The notes beneath the pieces are model-generated. The model did no database searches. It was not told where the DNA came from and was given only the letters and a program-made list of their open reading frames with translations. A program made the translations under genes and the position numbers. From the IMG/VR virus record IMGVR_UViG_3300032053_003791, positions 1 to 22,075 of that record: a DNA stretch of 22,075 nt. One strand, 5' to 3'. Shown piece after piece: positions 1 to 7,104 of this stretch; positions within the stretch are counted from its first letter, which is position 1; each line of letters opens with the position of its first letter. The stretch comes from a virus.

Positions 1-179
1 AAAGTTTGCTTGAAGTTAAAGAAGATGATGATTTAAAAGGTTTAATTGATTCTGGTGATTTATTTAAAGCAGATGATGCATTGGAAAATGATGTATTGAA
101 TGTAGATATAAATTTAGAGTCTGATCATAATCTAGATGCAAATTTTACTTCATATAAAGAAGATTGGGAAGATACATAA
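1..179 (+). CDS. C-terminal end of an acidic protein of unknown function (5' partial)
   Basis: The frame with codons starting at base 3 is open from the left edge to a TAA at 177-179 and encodes the last 58 residues of a protein. The visible part is rich in Asp, Glu and Asn (for example VKEDDDLKGLIDSGDLFKAD) and ends in SYKEDWEDT. I do not recognise a family. The strong acidity would suit a scaffold or capsid-associated phage protein, but that is only inference from composition and from the virion genes that follow. It is separated by about 100 bases from the next gene. Confidence 0.7.
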   Translation, partial: SLLEVKEDDDLKGLIDSGDLFKADDALENDVLNVDINLESDHNLDANFTSYKEDWEDT

Positions 180-281
180 ATAGTCGATTTTAATTAATCA
201 GCTAAAAACTTCATAAATTGTGATATATACTTATATGGTGACATTAATGTTAAGCATATTTATAAGTTTTTGGAGGATACC
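180..281 (+). promoter_or_regulatory. Intergenic leader with possible promoter and strong ribosome binding site
   Basis: This gap holds no convincing ORF. A CATAAATT box at 212-219 lies about 70 bases before the next gene and is one mismatch from the TATAAAT boxes seen upstream of other units in the window. A strong Shine-Dalgarno sequence, TGGAGG at 271-276, sits five bases before an ATT at 282. There is no other good ribosome binding site in the gap, so this site decides the start of the next gene. Confidence 0.4.
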
Positions 282-971
282 ATTTTAAAATTATTACAAA
301 TAGGAAACAATTTACCAGCATCTTTTATTTGTGACCCTAGTTCGGAATTTATGCCCGGTATGGTGGCCGAGTTAACTGTTATTGGCAATCAAGTAATGGC
401 AACTGTAAGTAAAGGTACAGCTCCTATTGGCATTATTGATGAAATAAAAACAAAAGCATTTACAAATGTTTCTTGGAATGAAACAATTATAGTGCCAGCA
501 ACTGGAGTGCCAGGTCCAGGTGGACGACCAGTAACACCAGTTGATATTAAAGCAGAATTAAAACATCCAAATGTTATTGGTTCAAGCTTTCTATCAACAA
601 TTGATGTATTATTAAATACAAATAATGGTGTAATTACATTTGTTGCCGGAACAGAATTAAATTATGATTTATTAGGAACTGGGTCTGCAAACGCAATTAA
701 AACAATTGTTAATTATACATATTTTGTACCTAATATTCCTGGTGATGATAGCACTTTAGGATCTGGACGTATGACTGTATGGTTTAATAGAATATTTTTC
801 CAAACAGATATGTTTGAGTCAAATCAACAATATCCAGTTAATGCTAATTTATATGTTTCTGAAAATGGAATATTAACTACTAGACGTCCTAGCACTATTC
901 ATCCTGCTGTAGCACTATTAACAGCTCCACCGAGCGCCTTCAGTAGCATGGTGGAGGTTATGTGGTATTAA
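282..971 (+). CDS. Probable virion (decoration-like) protein, apparently starting on ATT
   Basis: A 229-residue, beta-rich looking protein with no signal peptide or membrane segment. The usual start-codon search gives TTG at 270 (233 aa), but that TTG overlaps the TGGAGG ribosome site and has none of its own. ATT at 282 is correctly spaced from TGGAGG and gives a protein beginning with fMet-LKLLQ, matching the beginning MALKLLQ of the gene at 8574. Near its C-terminus it has LYVSENGILT, which parallels LYATSAGLLT in the 8574 product. These shared ends suggest two distant paralogues. Small beta-rich proteins with such an LYVSxxGxLT stretch are common among phage head decoration or other surface proteins, so a virion role is likely; the exact role is inferred. 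Confidence 0.7.
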   Translation: MLKLLQIGNNLPASFICDPSSEFMPGMVAELTVIGNQVMATVSKGTAPIGIIDEIKTKAFTNVSWNETIIVPATGVPGPGGRPVTPVDIKAELKHPNVIGSSFLSTIDVLLNTNNGVITFVAGTELNYDLLGTGSANAIKTIVNYTYFVPNIPGDDSTLGSGRMTVWFNRIFFQTDMFESNQQYPVNANLYVSENGILTTRRPSTIHPAVALLTAPPSAFSSMVEVMWY

Positions 972-1013
972 AATTATCCATTCTGTTGATATATATGATG
1001 CAAGGAGTTCCTC

Positions 1014-1922
1014 ATGGACAAATTGCATTATTTATACAAAATAACAAATCAAATTAATGGTAAAATTTATATCGGACAGAGCATTAATACACAAAAAAGA
1101 TGGGCGGGACATAAAAATCAGGCTAAACAACCCAATCCAAATCAATTAATTAGCATGGCTATTAAGAAATATGGCACTGATGCTTTTGAGTTTGAAGTTA
1201 TTGCTACTTGTAAATCTTATGAAGACGCCAACTGGACAGAAGAAGAGCTTATCAGGCAATATAGTTCTTTAGCTAAAGATGATAAAGGTTATAATTTATC
1301 TCTTGGCGGAGAAACTGCGCCTAAATCTGAAGAGTGGAAACGAATGCATAGTGATTGGCATGCATCTCTAACTCCTGAAGAAAAAGAAATAAGAAGCGCA
1401 GCCCTTAAAAAAGCGACTCTTAATCAAATTGCCACTCAAGGTCATCCGGCTAAAGGAACTAAGAGAACTCCCGAACAATTGCAAACATTAAGCAAAGCCC
1501 GTCGAGATCATCCTGTTGATTATACTTTTGAAAAAAGACAAAACATGTCTCAAGCTCATATTGGCATCAAAGATACAGAAGAGACTAAAAAGAAAAAAGC
1601 TGAGAGGGCAACTTTAGCTTGGAATAAGCGTAATACTGAACGTTTTGCAACTGGTGAAATTAAGTGCAATGTACCTGGTTGTGAGGTTAAAAATAAAGCT
1701 TCTTATAGAATTATTGATGGTATTAGATATTGTTCAATGCATGCTACACGCCTTTTAGTTAAAGGTTCATTTGATAAATCACCAGCCCATAATAAAATAT
1801 ATTTTACAGAAGAGCAAATCAAAATAATATTATCAGGAATTAAATCAATTAGTTCAATGTCTAAAGATTTTGGAATAAGCGAGGGCGTTATTAGTAAATT
1901 TAAAAAAGCTAAAAGCCAATAA
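1014..1922 (+). CDS. GIY-YIG family homing endonuclease
   Basis: Predicted free-standing site-specific DNA endonuclease of 302 residues. The N-terminal GIY-YIG nuclease domain (about 1-100) shows YLY at 6-8 and YIG at 19-21, a candidate catalytic Arg29 in KRWAGHK, a candidate metal-binding Glu76 in WTEEELI, and the closing GYNLSLGG. The middle (about 100-210) is Lys-rich with NUMOD3-like segments such as KGTKRTPEQLQTLSKARRD. A zinc-knuckle candidate follows with Cys218, Cys223, Cys240 and His243, and the C-terminus (about 265-300) reads as a helix-turn-helix (SISSMSKDFGISEGVISKFK). The start ATG has a good AAGGAG eight bases upstream. It lies alone between structural genes, as freestanding homing endonucleases often do. 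No intron or intein is evident around it. All catalytic residues appear intact, so it may be active. Confidence 0.92.
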   Translation: MDKLHYLYKITNQINGKIYIGQSINTQKRWAGHKNQAKQPNPNQLISMAIKKYGTDAFEFEVIATCKSYEDANWTEEELIRQYSSLAKDDKGYNLSLGGETAPKSEEWKRMHSDWHASLTPEEKEIRSAALKKATLNQIATQGHPAKGTKRTPEQLQTLSKARRDHPVDYTFEKRQNMSQAHIGIKDTEETKKKKAERATLAWNKRNTERFATGEIKCNVPGCEVKNKASYRIIDGIRYCSMHATRLLVKGSFDKSPAHNKIYFTEEQIKIILSGIKSISSMSKDFGISEGVISKFKKAKSQ

Positions 1923-1941
1923 ATTGAATTATACATAACTG

Positions 1942-1972
1942 TGCATAATATTGATAAATAAATCTATAGAGG
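1942..1972 (+). promoter_or_regulatory. TGCATAATAT element, GATAAATA box and ribosome site before 1980
   Basis: TGCATAATAT at 1942-1951 is followed by GATAAATA at 1953-1960 and by the ribosome site AGAGG at 1968-1972, seven bases before the ATG. The same TGCATAATAT decamer followed by TATAAATA stands before the paralogous gene at 7105, at a similar distance. Promoter function is inferred. Confidence 0.35.
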
Positions 1973-1979
1973 CTAAATT

Positions 1980-3251
1980 ATGACTTTTAAGCATACAAAA
2001 TTTGATGAATCAAGTGTAATGCGTTCTTTTGAGAAAACCGCTAGAAATAAAGGTTTAATTGAAGAAGATGTAATGGTTCATGGTTTAATAAAGCAAGCTA
2101 AAAGTAAAATAGATTTAAAACCATCTGAAGATTTTACTTTAAATATTGTAAAGTTATGTGAAGGATTAAGATCCAAAGGTTTTAATAAATATGCAAATGA
2201 AATTGAAAATAAATTCATGACATATAAGAGAGCCGAGACATTATATGATATTCATAAAGAGACTGGTGAGGATGTAGTTGATCAGGCGCATCCAGATGGA
2301 AGTCATAAATTGGAAGGTGTTGATGGAGATTCAACATTTGAAACAATTTTAGATCAACATGAAATGATTAAGAAGGTTGTTGAAAAGAATCCAACCGGAA
2401 AATTATCAAATAACAAAGATATATTAAAAGCGGTTAAGGTTGCATTAGGACAAAATAATCCGCCAGCAACAAAAGCCAGCATAGAATTATATAAAATAAA
2501 ACAAAATTTTATAGCAACAACAACTTCTTTAATTTTATATGCTAACCAAACATTGCCACATTTACCAAATCAAAACTCACCAGGAGATTGGATTCCATTT
2601 ATGATAGGTGATGAAGAAAAATATGAAGCTTTCATGGCAGCTTTACAAAATTTAAAAACTGCAAGTACATCTGCAGATTCTTATTTTTCAGATATTGATA
2701 CTGCAAAAAAATCAGTAAAAAATGCAGAATATTCTGCCAAAAGTTTATTATATAGTACGCCAAATCATATTAAATTTAAAGATCAAAGAAATGCATTTTC
2801 AACAGGAATAGGGTTTTATCAACAACAATGGCAGAGTTTAGATAATATTTCTGTAACAGATATTAATACTCCAAATGAAACTCCTGCCGCCCCAGGAGTG
2901 CAAGAAGACAAGGTAAAACTAAAATCATTGGTTGACGGCGCTCTACAATCTGTTCGTGCGAAAGCTACTAAAGAACATAGTGATTTACAAGAGCATAAAG
3001 ATTATTTAAAAACAAATAATCCTACAGGATTACAAAAAGCACAAGAATTTGTTAATTTTATAGTACAATTACGAGATAATTTACAAAATATAAGTGCAGC
3101 TTTATTAGTTCCAGAAAACACTATAGATAAAATTTTTGCAGGAAGAGGAATTTTTTCAAAAGTAACATCTGTGGATGCATTTAATATGGTTATGGTAGAA
3201 GTTAATGCTTATATAAAAAAATATGATGCTTATTGGGCTTCAAAAGGATAA
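1980..3251 (+). CDS. Unknown phage protein, first of five-gene block; paralogue of the 7105 gene
   Basis: A 423-residue soluble, mostly helical protein that I do not recognise as a named family. The N-terminus (MRSFEKTARNKGLIEED) resembles that of the 7105 product (FDSYVKIALEKDFDKDADD). Further in, both share a spaced set of motifs: an AHP tripeptide (DQAHPDG here, EDAHPKP there), then an I-x3-V-x-K-x-P-x-G-x-L segment (MIKKVVEKNPTGKLSNNK here). A segment before it, LRSKGFNKYANEIENKF, looks like a helical hairpin of a kind I associate with hypothetical proteins of environmental phages, from memory only. A Pro-rich linker lies near residues 297-310. It is followed after seven bases by the next gene, so co-transcription is likely. 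A virion role is inferred from its position among structural genes. Confidence 0.8.
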   Translation: MTFKHTKFDESSVMRSFEKTARNKGLIEEDVMVHGLIKQAKSKIDLKPSEDFTLNIVKLCEGLRSKGFNKYANEIENKFMTYKRAETLYDIHKETGEDVVDQAHPDGSHKLEGVDGDSTFETILDQHEMIKKVVEKNPTGKLSNNKDILKAVKVALGQNNPPATKASIELYKIKQNFIATTTSLILYANQTLPHLPNQNSPGDWIPFMIGDEEKYEAFMAALQNLKTASTSADSYFSDIDTAKKSVKNAEYSAKSLLYSTPNHIKFKDQRNAFSTGIGFYQQQWQSLDNISVTDINTPNETPAAPGVQEDKVKLKSLVDGALQSVRAKATKEHSDLQEHKDYLKTNNPTGLQKAQEFVNFIVQLRDNLQNISAALLVPENTIDKIFAGRGIFSKVTSVDAFNMVMVEVNAYIKKYDAYWASKG

Positions 3252-3258
3252 TACATAA

Positions 3259-4257
3259 ATGTCTAAAAAAGAATATTATCAAAATATTATTAATATAATA
3301 AAAAATGCTCAAGATGCAATTCCTGGGTCTGGAGGTCCCGCGACTGGAGGTGGAGGTGCTGGAGCGGGTCCTGGTGTTGGAATGCCAAATAAACATGTTA
3401 GAGATATGCAAACTGAAATGAAAAATCTTGCAGCAACGGTTACTCGTGCAGGCTTAAATAAAGATAAATCAGTTACTCAAAGTAGAGATGCTTTTAATAA
3501 TTTCATAACTGAACAATATATTGGCACGGCTAAAACTAAAGGAGTAACTCATACCACTGAACCATTAACTCCAGAAGAACAAAAAGAACATGGTGGTGAC
3601 GAACCAACAGAAATGCATGCTGTTCTTGAAACTTTTAAAAGATTAAGTTCCACAACTGGCGGTTTAAGTGCAGATGGAAAATGGAATGATAATACAAATA
3701 ATGGTTTGTTAAACATTGTTGCATTTGCAGAAGCATTATTAAGAGTTGAGGCAGATTTAGGCTATAGGGCACAAGGATTTGATACTAATCAACTTAAAGC
3801 ATTAAGAAATGCAGTCCCAACCGACTGGTATACTACAGAAGAGCTTTTTAAAAAGAATCCAAGAGAACCAGAAAAAAGAGCAAATAAATTAGTTCCTATT
3901 TTACAAAATTTAACAAGATTTTATAGAAATTTTAATACTGGAATTATGAAGGGCACAGGATTTAGGGGATATATTGAAGGGCGTCAACCATTTGAAACCT
4001 ATAATAATAAATCAGATCCTGCGCAATTAACTATTGAAGATCAAAATAAACTACAAACTGGAGCAGGAATATCAACAGCTAAAGTTCCAGTTACTAATAT
4101 AACTACTTATGATAATCAAAAAGTGGATTCTATTCCGCTTGTGGCATTAACAAGTAAAGAAAAATTATTTGAATGGGCTAAAAGTATTGGATATACTACG
4201 CCACAACAAGTGGCAAAGTTATTAGTCTCAATTAAAGGTTCTTTGGGGGCAGCATAA
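3259..4257 (+). CDS. Unknown phage protein with Gly-rich linker and DGKW motif
   Basis: A 332-residue protein. It starts with MSKKEYYQNIINIIKNAQD, which resembles the start of the 5992 product (MSEKIEYYQN...KSAQD). A flexible Gly/Pro/Ala linker (GSGGPATGGGGAGAG) at about 23-40 separates this head from the body. Around residues 135-160 the stretch GLSADGKWNDNTNNGLLNI recalls the DGxxGxxT pattern of peptidoglycan-binding domains (PG_binding_1), but the key Gly after the DG motif is an Asn, so the resemblance is weak. The rest is helical without recognised motifs. AAAGG inside the end of the preceding gene serves as a ribosome site. Its TAA overlaps the next ATG by one base, a sign of translational coupling. 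Function unknown. Confidence 0.8.
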   Translation: MSKKEYYQNIINIIKNAQDAIPGSGGPATGGGGAGAGPGVGMPNKHVRDMQTEMKNLAATVTRAGLNKDKSVTQSRDAFNNFITEQYIGTAKTKGVTHTTEPLTPEEQKEHGGDEPTEMHAVLETFKRLSSTTGGLSADGKWNDNTNNGLLNIVAFAEALLRVEADLGYRAQGFDTNQLKALRNAVPTDWYTTEELFKKNPREPEKRANKLVPILQNLTRFYRNFNTGIMKGTGFRGYIEGRQPFETYNNKSDPAQLTIEDQNKLQTGAGISTAKVPVTNITTYDNQKVDSIPLVALTSKEKLFEWAKSIGYTTPQQVAKLLVSIKGSLGAA

Positions 4258-5990
4258 TGTCTTTTATATATAATGATAAAAATTTAATTGAGAGCCTATT
4301 AAAAGCTGGTCTTGATTTTGAAAACAAATTCAACAAAAGGGCAGTAGACCCTAATGCTCCAGCTGCTGGAACGCCAGTGCAAACAGCGCCTCCAGGATCT
4401 TCTGTTGCGACTCCTGCTGCCGCTGGCTCTCCCGTTATGCCACCTACTGTTACTCCAGGTTCACCTGCGCCGCTTACACCTAATAGAACCCCTGAAGATA
4501 TTGCAAAACAATCAATTACTGAAAATATTGCACTTGCCAAAAAATTATTAGAACATCGTTTAAGAGAAGTTGATCCTAAATCAGCAGAAACTGCTAGTCA
4601 TATTAGTTCTGATACTGATACTGGATTAAAAATGACAGATTTAGTTAATTTAGGAACTTTGATTAGATTTTTAGCAACAAATAATATTAAATATGATGGG
4701 CAACCAATTGCTTATAAATATGATCCAAACAATCAAGCAATAACAAAATTAAATGATGATAATAATGCAGTTTTTATTTCAGCAACAACCGGAACTGAAG
4801 TTGATTTTCAAAAAGAAGAAGAAGGTTACATTGCTAATAAAACTCTTTTAGCTAATTATTTAAAACATTTAAGAGCAAAATCACAAGGTAATCCAGTATT
4901 TAGAACCCCAGTTGGCAAGATGATTGATCAACTTAATATGAGATTCCCAACTCCATTAGTTGAACCAGTTAAAAAATCTGAACCTGGTAAGCCCGCTGAA
5001 CCTGCTGATAATGTTGTTTTAGATAGTTTAGTTAAAATTATGACTATTCATGCGGGAAATCCACAATTAAAAGGACCTGTAGTATTAACTGCAAGAGATA
5101 TTAGAACCGATACAAATTTAAATGCTTGGTTAAGTTCCAATAATATCGCCTGGCAAATTGGTGAAGAGCTTGGCAAATGGACGGCTGATGAGAGGACTTT
5201 TGTTTTTGGTGATGTAAAGAATTATAATAAATGTGGCATTGTTCATGTTTTATATACTAGAGCTAGAAATTTGGTTGGTAATGCACAGACGCCAGAACAA
5301 AAAGCTAATTATACATATTACATGACTCAAATGCTTGAAACTGGTCGTCAAATGACTGGTCCAGATGGAACTGCTTGTCCTGTAACTACTGCTCCTGGTG
5401 CAACCCCACAACCAACACCGGGAACTACGCAGCCTGGACAACCAGGAAAGCCAGGAGAATTAACTCCAGAACAAAATAGGCAACGTCAGAAGTTTTTCCA
5501 AGCGGCTTCACAATGGCTACCATTTGAAAATGGTGTAATTAGTTTTGGAAACATTCAAAGATTTTTGAATCAAATTTCCAAATTAGCTGAAGAGCCAACT
5601 TTTGTAACAACGCTTAATGCTTTGACTGCAAGATTTAATCAAATGTATGGTGAAGTCAATGCTATGTTACATGTTCCATCAGATAGATTTGTTCTTACTC
5701 GTTCCGCGTCATCACTTAATCAAATGATGAAACCAGGAGTAAGCCCAGTTGCATTAATAAGAAATCTAGAAGGAATAATTATTTTAGGTAAACAGGCAGT
5801 TGATTTATTTAGAGGAACATTTGCTGATCAGATGTCAAAAGAAACAAAAGCAATATTTCTTAATGCTGTAAATGAACATATTGGTTATGGAAGCGATGCA
5901 AGCCCAGGTGGATATGCGGGAAATAATTTGGCAGATCTTAGAGCGCTTGCAGCAGATTTGCCTTCATCTTTTCAAAAAGCAATGAAATAA
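4257..5990 (+). CDS. Large unknown phage protein with two Pro/Thr-rich linkers
   Basis: A 577-residue protein built from three parts: a short helical head (MSFIYNDKNLIESLLKAGLD), a Pro/Ala/Thr-rich linker at about 31-80, a central globular region (about 85-375), a second Pro/Gly/Thr linker near 378-405, and a helical C-terminal region (about 406-577). No catalytic motif or membrane segment is visible. The body contains single cysteines only. It begins one base inside the preceding stop codon (TAATG) with GGGGGC upstream as ribosome site, and ends one base before the next ATG. The head-linker-body layout matches the 3259 product, suggesting that these proteins are anchored through their N-terminal helices in the same assembly. 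I do not recognise the family. Confidence 0.8.
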   Translation: MSFIYNDKNLIESLLKAGLDFENKFNKRAVDPNAPAAGTPVQTAPPGSSVATPAAAGSPVMPPTVTPGSPAPLTPNRTPEDIAKQSITENIALAKKLLEHRLREVDPKSAETASHISSDTDTGLKMTDLVNLGTLIRFLATNNIKYDGQPIAYKYDPNNQAITKLNDDNNAVFISATTGTEVDFQKEEEGYIANKTLLANYLKHLRAKSQGNPVFRTPVGKMIDQLNMRFPTPLVEPVKKSEPGKPAEPADNVVLDSLVKIMTIHAGNPQLKGPVVLTARDIRTDTNLNAWLSSNNIAWQIGEELGKWTADERTFVFGDVKNYNKCGIVHVLYTRARNLVGNAQTPEQKANYTYYMTQMLETGRQMTGPDGTACPVTTAPGATPQPTPGTTQPGQPGKPGELTPEQNRQRQKFFQAASQWLPFENGVISFGNIQRFLNQISKLAEEPTFVTTLNALTARFNQMYGEVNAMLHVPSDRFVLTRSASSLNQMMKPGVSPVALIRNLEGIIILGKQAVDLFRGTFADQMSKETKAIFLNAVNEHIGYGSDASPGGYAGNNLADLRALAADLPSSFQKAMK

Positions 5991-5991
5991 A

Positions 5992-7041
5992 ATGTCCGAA
6001 AAAATTGAATACTATCAAAATGCATTAATTACTCAAATTATTGGACAAGATATTGATCCAATGGTTAAGAGTGCCCAAGACGTTTCTGTTCAAGGCATTA
6101 TTGGTGGTGTAAAAAATTATGTACTATCAAATATAAATCCAGAAAATCCTACTGCAAGCGTATTATCCATGTTTGCGCCTATGGTTATTACTAAAATATT
6201 TCAAGCAATGGGATTTGGATGGATTAGTTATTTATTTGGAATTTTAGCAAGTGTTTTTCGAGTTGATGTTGCAAATATTATAGCTTCAGTATGCAGTGGT
6301 GTTAAGTCATTAGTTTCTGGCGGAAAACAAACAAGTTCAGAACAAATAAGTGGTGTAGTAGATGATGTTATTTCAAGTCACGCTGGACAGTCAACAGAAG
6401 AGTTAGGCGCAAAATCTTTTGAAATGCAAATAAGAGACGCAAAATTATTTAAACTTGCATTAATAGATTATAAAAATTCATTAGAGAATAATGTTGTAGA
6501 TTTTAATAAAACATCTAGTAGGACATCTGTAACTAGAACTACAGGACTTCATATTCTTGGTGGAATTTTAAAATGGGTGATGTTAACAATAGCTGGTGCT
6601 GGAGGCATGCTTCTTGCTGGTGATGCAGTTAGAAAAACTCTTCAATTAGATAATGCTTTGGATAATACCCTACAACATGGCAAAGAAAAAGATAAGCCAT
6701 CAATGTCACCAAATCAACCATTACAAGTGCGTCCCAAAATTATTCAAACCAAATATAAACTTAATCCAATTTATAAAGATATTCCTCTTAATCCTGGTTG
6801 GACCGAATCAATTATAAATAATAGGCAGAATATTGAAAATATGGTAATGACATTTGCCAATGAAGTATATCTTGGATTGGAAAATAAAGATAGTCAAATG
6901 AAATCTTCTATTGGATTTAATGGTGTTGTAGATAGTATTGAAGATTTAAATAGGAAATCGACTGGAAATCGTATTGTATCTATTCCTGAAATGTTTAAAA
7001 CTAAAAAAGATATAGTAGATTCATTTATTGAAGATCTATAA
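5992..7041 (+). CDS. Unknown phage protein with two hydrophobic (membrane-type) regions
   Basis: A 349-residue protein whose N-terminus (MSEKIEYYQNALITQIIGQD) resembles that of the 3259 product. A long hydrophobic region at about 58-101 (MFAPMVITKIFQAMGFGWIS then YLFGILASVF) could hold one or two membrane helices, and a second at about 188-210 (VMLTIAGAGGMLLAG) could form another. The C-terminal 140 residues are soluble and polar. Membrane-type segments in a gene embedded among virion genes are consistent with an ejected or membrane-penetrating virion protein, or less likely a holin-like protein (it is too long and not small-holin shaped). The gene begins one base after its neighbour and is followed by a 63-base gap holding a possible promoter. 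Confidence 0.75.
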   Translation: MSEKIEYYQNALITQIIGQDIDPMVKSAQDVSVQGIIGGVKNYVLSNINPENPTASVLSMFAPMVITKIFQAMGFGWISYLFGILASVFRVDVANIIASVCSGVKSLVSGGKQTSSEQISGVVDDVISSHAGQSTEELGAKSFEMQIRDAKLFKLALIDYKNSLENNVVDFNKTSSRTSVTRTTGLHILGGILKWVMLTIAGAGGMLLAGDAVRKTLQLDNALDNTLQHGKEKDKPSMSPNQPLQVRPKIIQTKYKLNPIYKDIPLNPGWTESIINNRQNIENMVMTFANEVYLGLENKDSQMKSSIGFNGVVDSIEDLNRKSTGNRIVSIPEMFKTKKDIVDSFIEDL

Positions 7042-7069
7042 TATCATTTTATCTGAAATCATAGAATGC

Positions 7070-7091
7070 TGCATAATATAATATATAAATA
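7070..7091 (+). promoter_or_regulatory. TGCATAATAT element and TATAAATA box before 7105
   Basis: TGCATAATAT (7070-7079) is followed by TATAAATA (7084-7091), an exact match to the T4-type late promoter box. It is only 14 bases from the ATG at 7105, so a transcript starting just after it would have a very short leader. The same decamer occurs 38 bases before the ATG of the paralogous gene at 1980; here it is 35 bases before. Function is inferred. Confidence 0.35.
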
Positions 7092-7104
7092 ATTGGATAA
7101 AAAT

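Noticed and set aside
1703-1936. Minus-strand open frame of 77 codons opposite the end of the endonuclease gene
   Set aside because: It overlaps a well-supported gene, begins without a ribosome site and has no recognisable features.
3661-3740. Firm call of a peptidoglycan-binding domain in the 3259 product
   Set aside because: Only the DGKW...T pattern is present and the usual Gly is replaced by Asn; the similarity is mentioned but not used as the call.
4354-4551. Leu/Gln-rich overlapping frame inside the 4257 gene
   Set aside because: It coincides with the Pro/Ala/Thr linker of the true gene; its composition is a frame-shifted reading of that linker.
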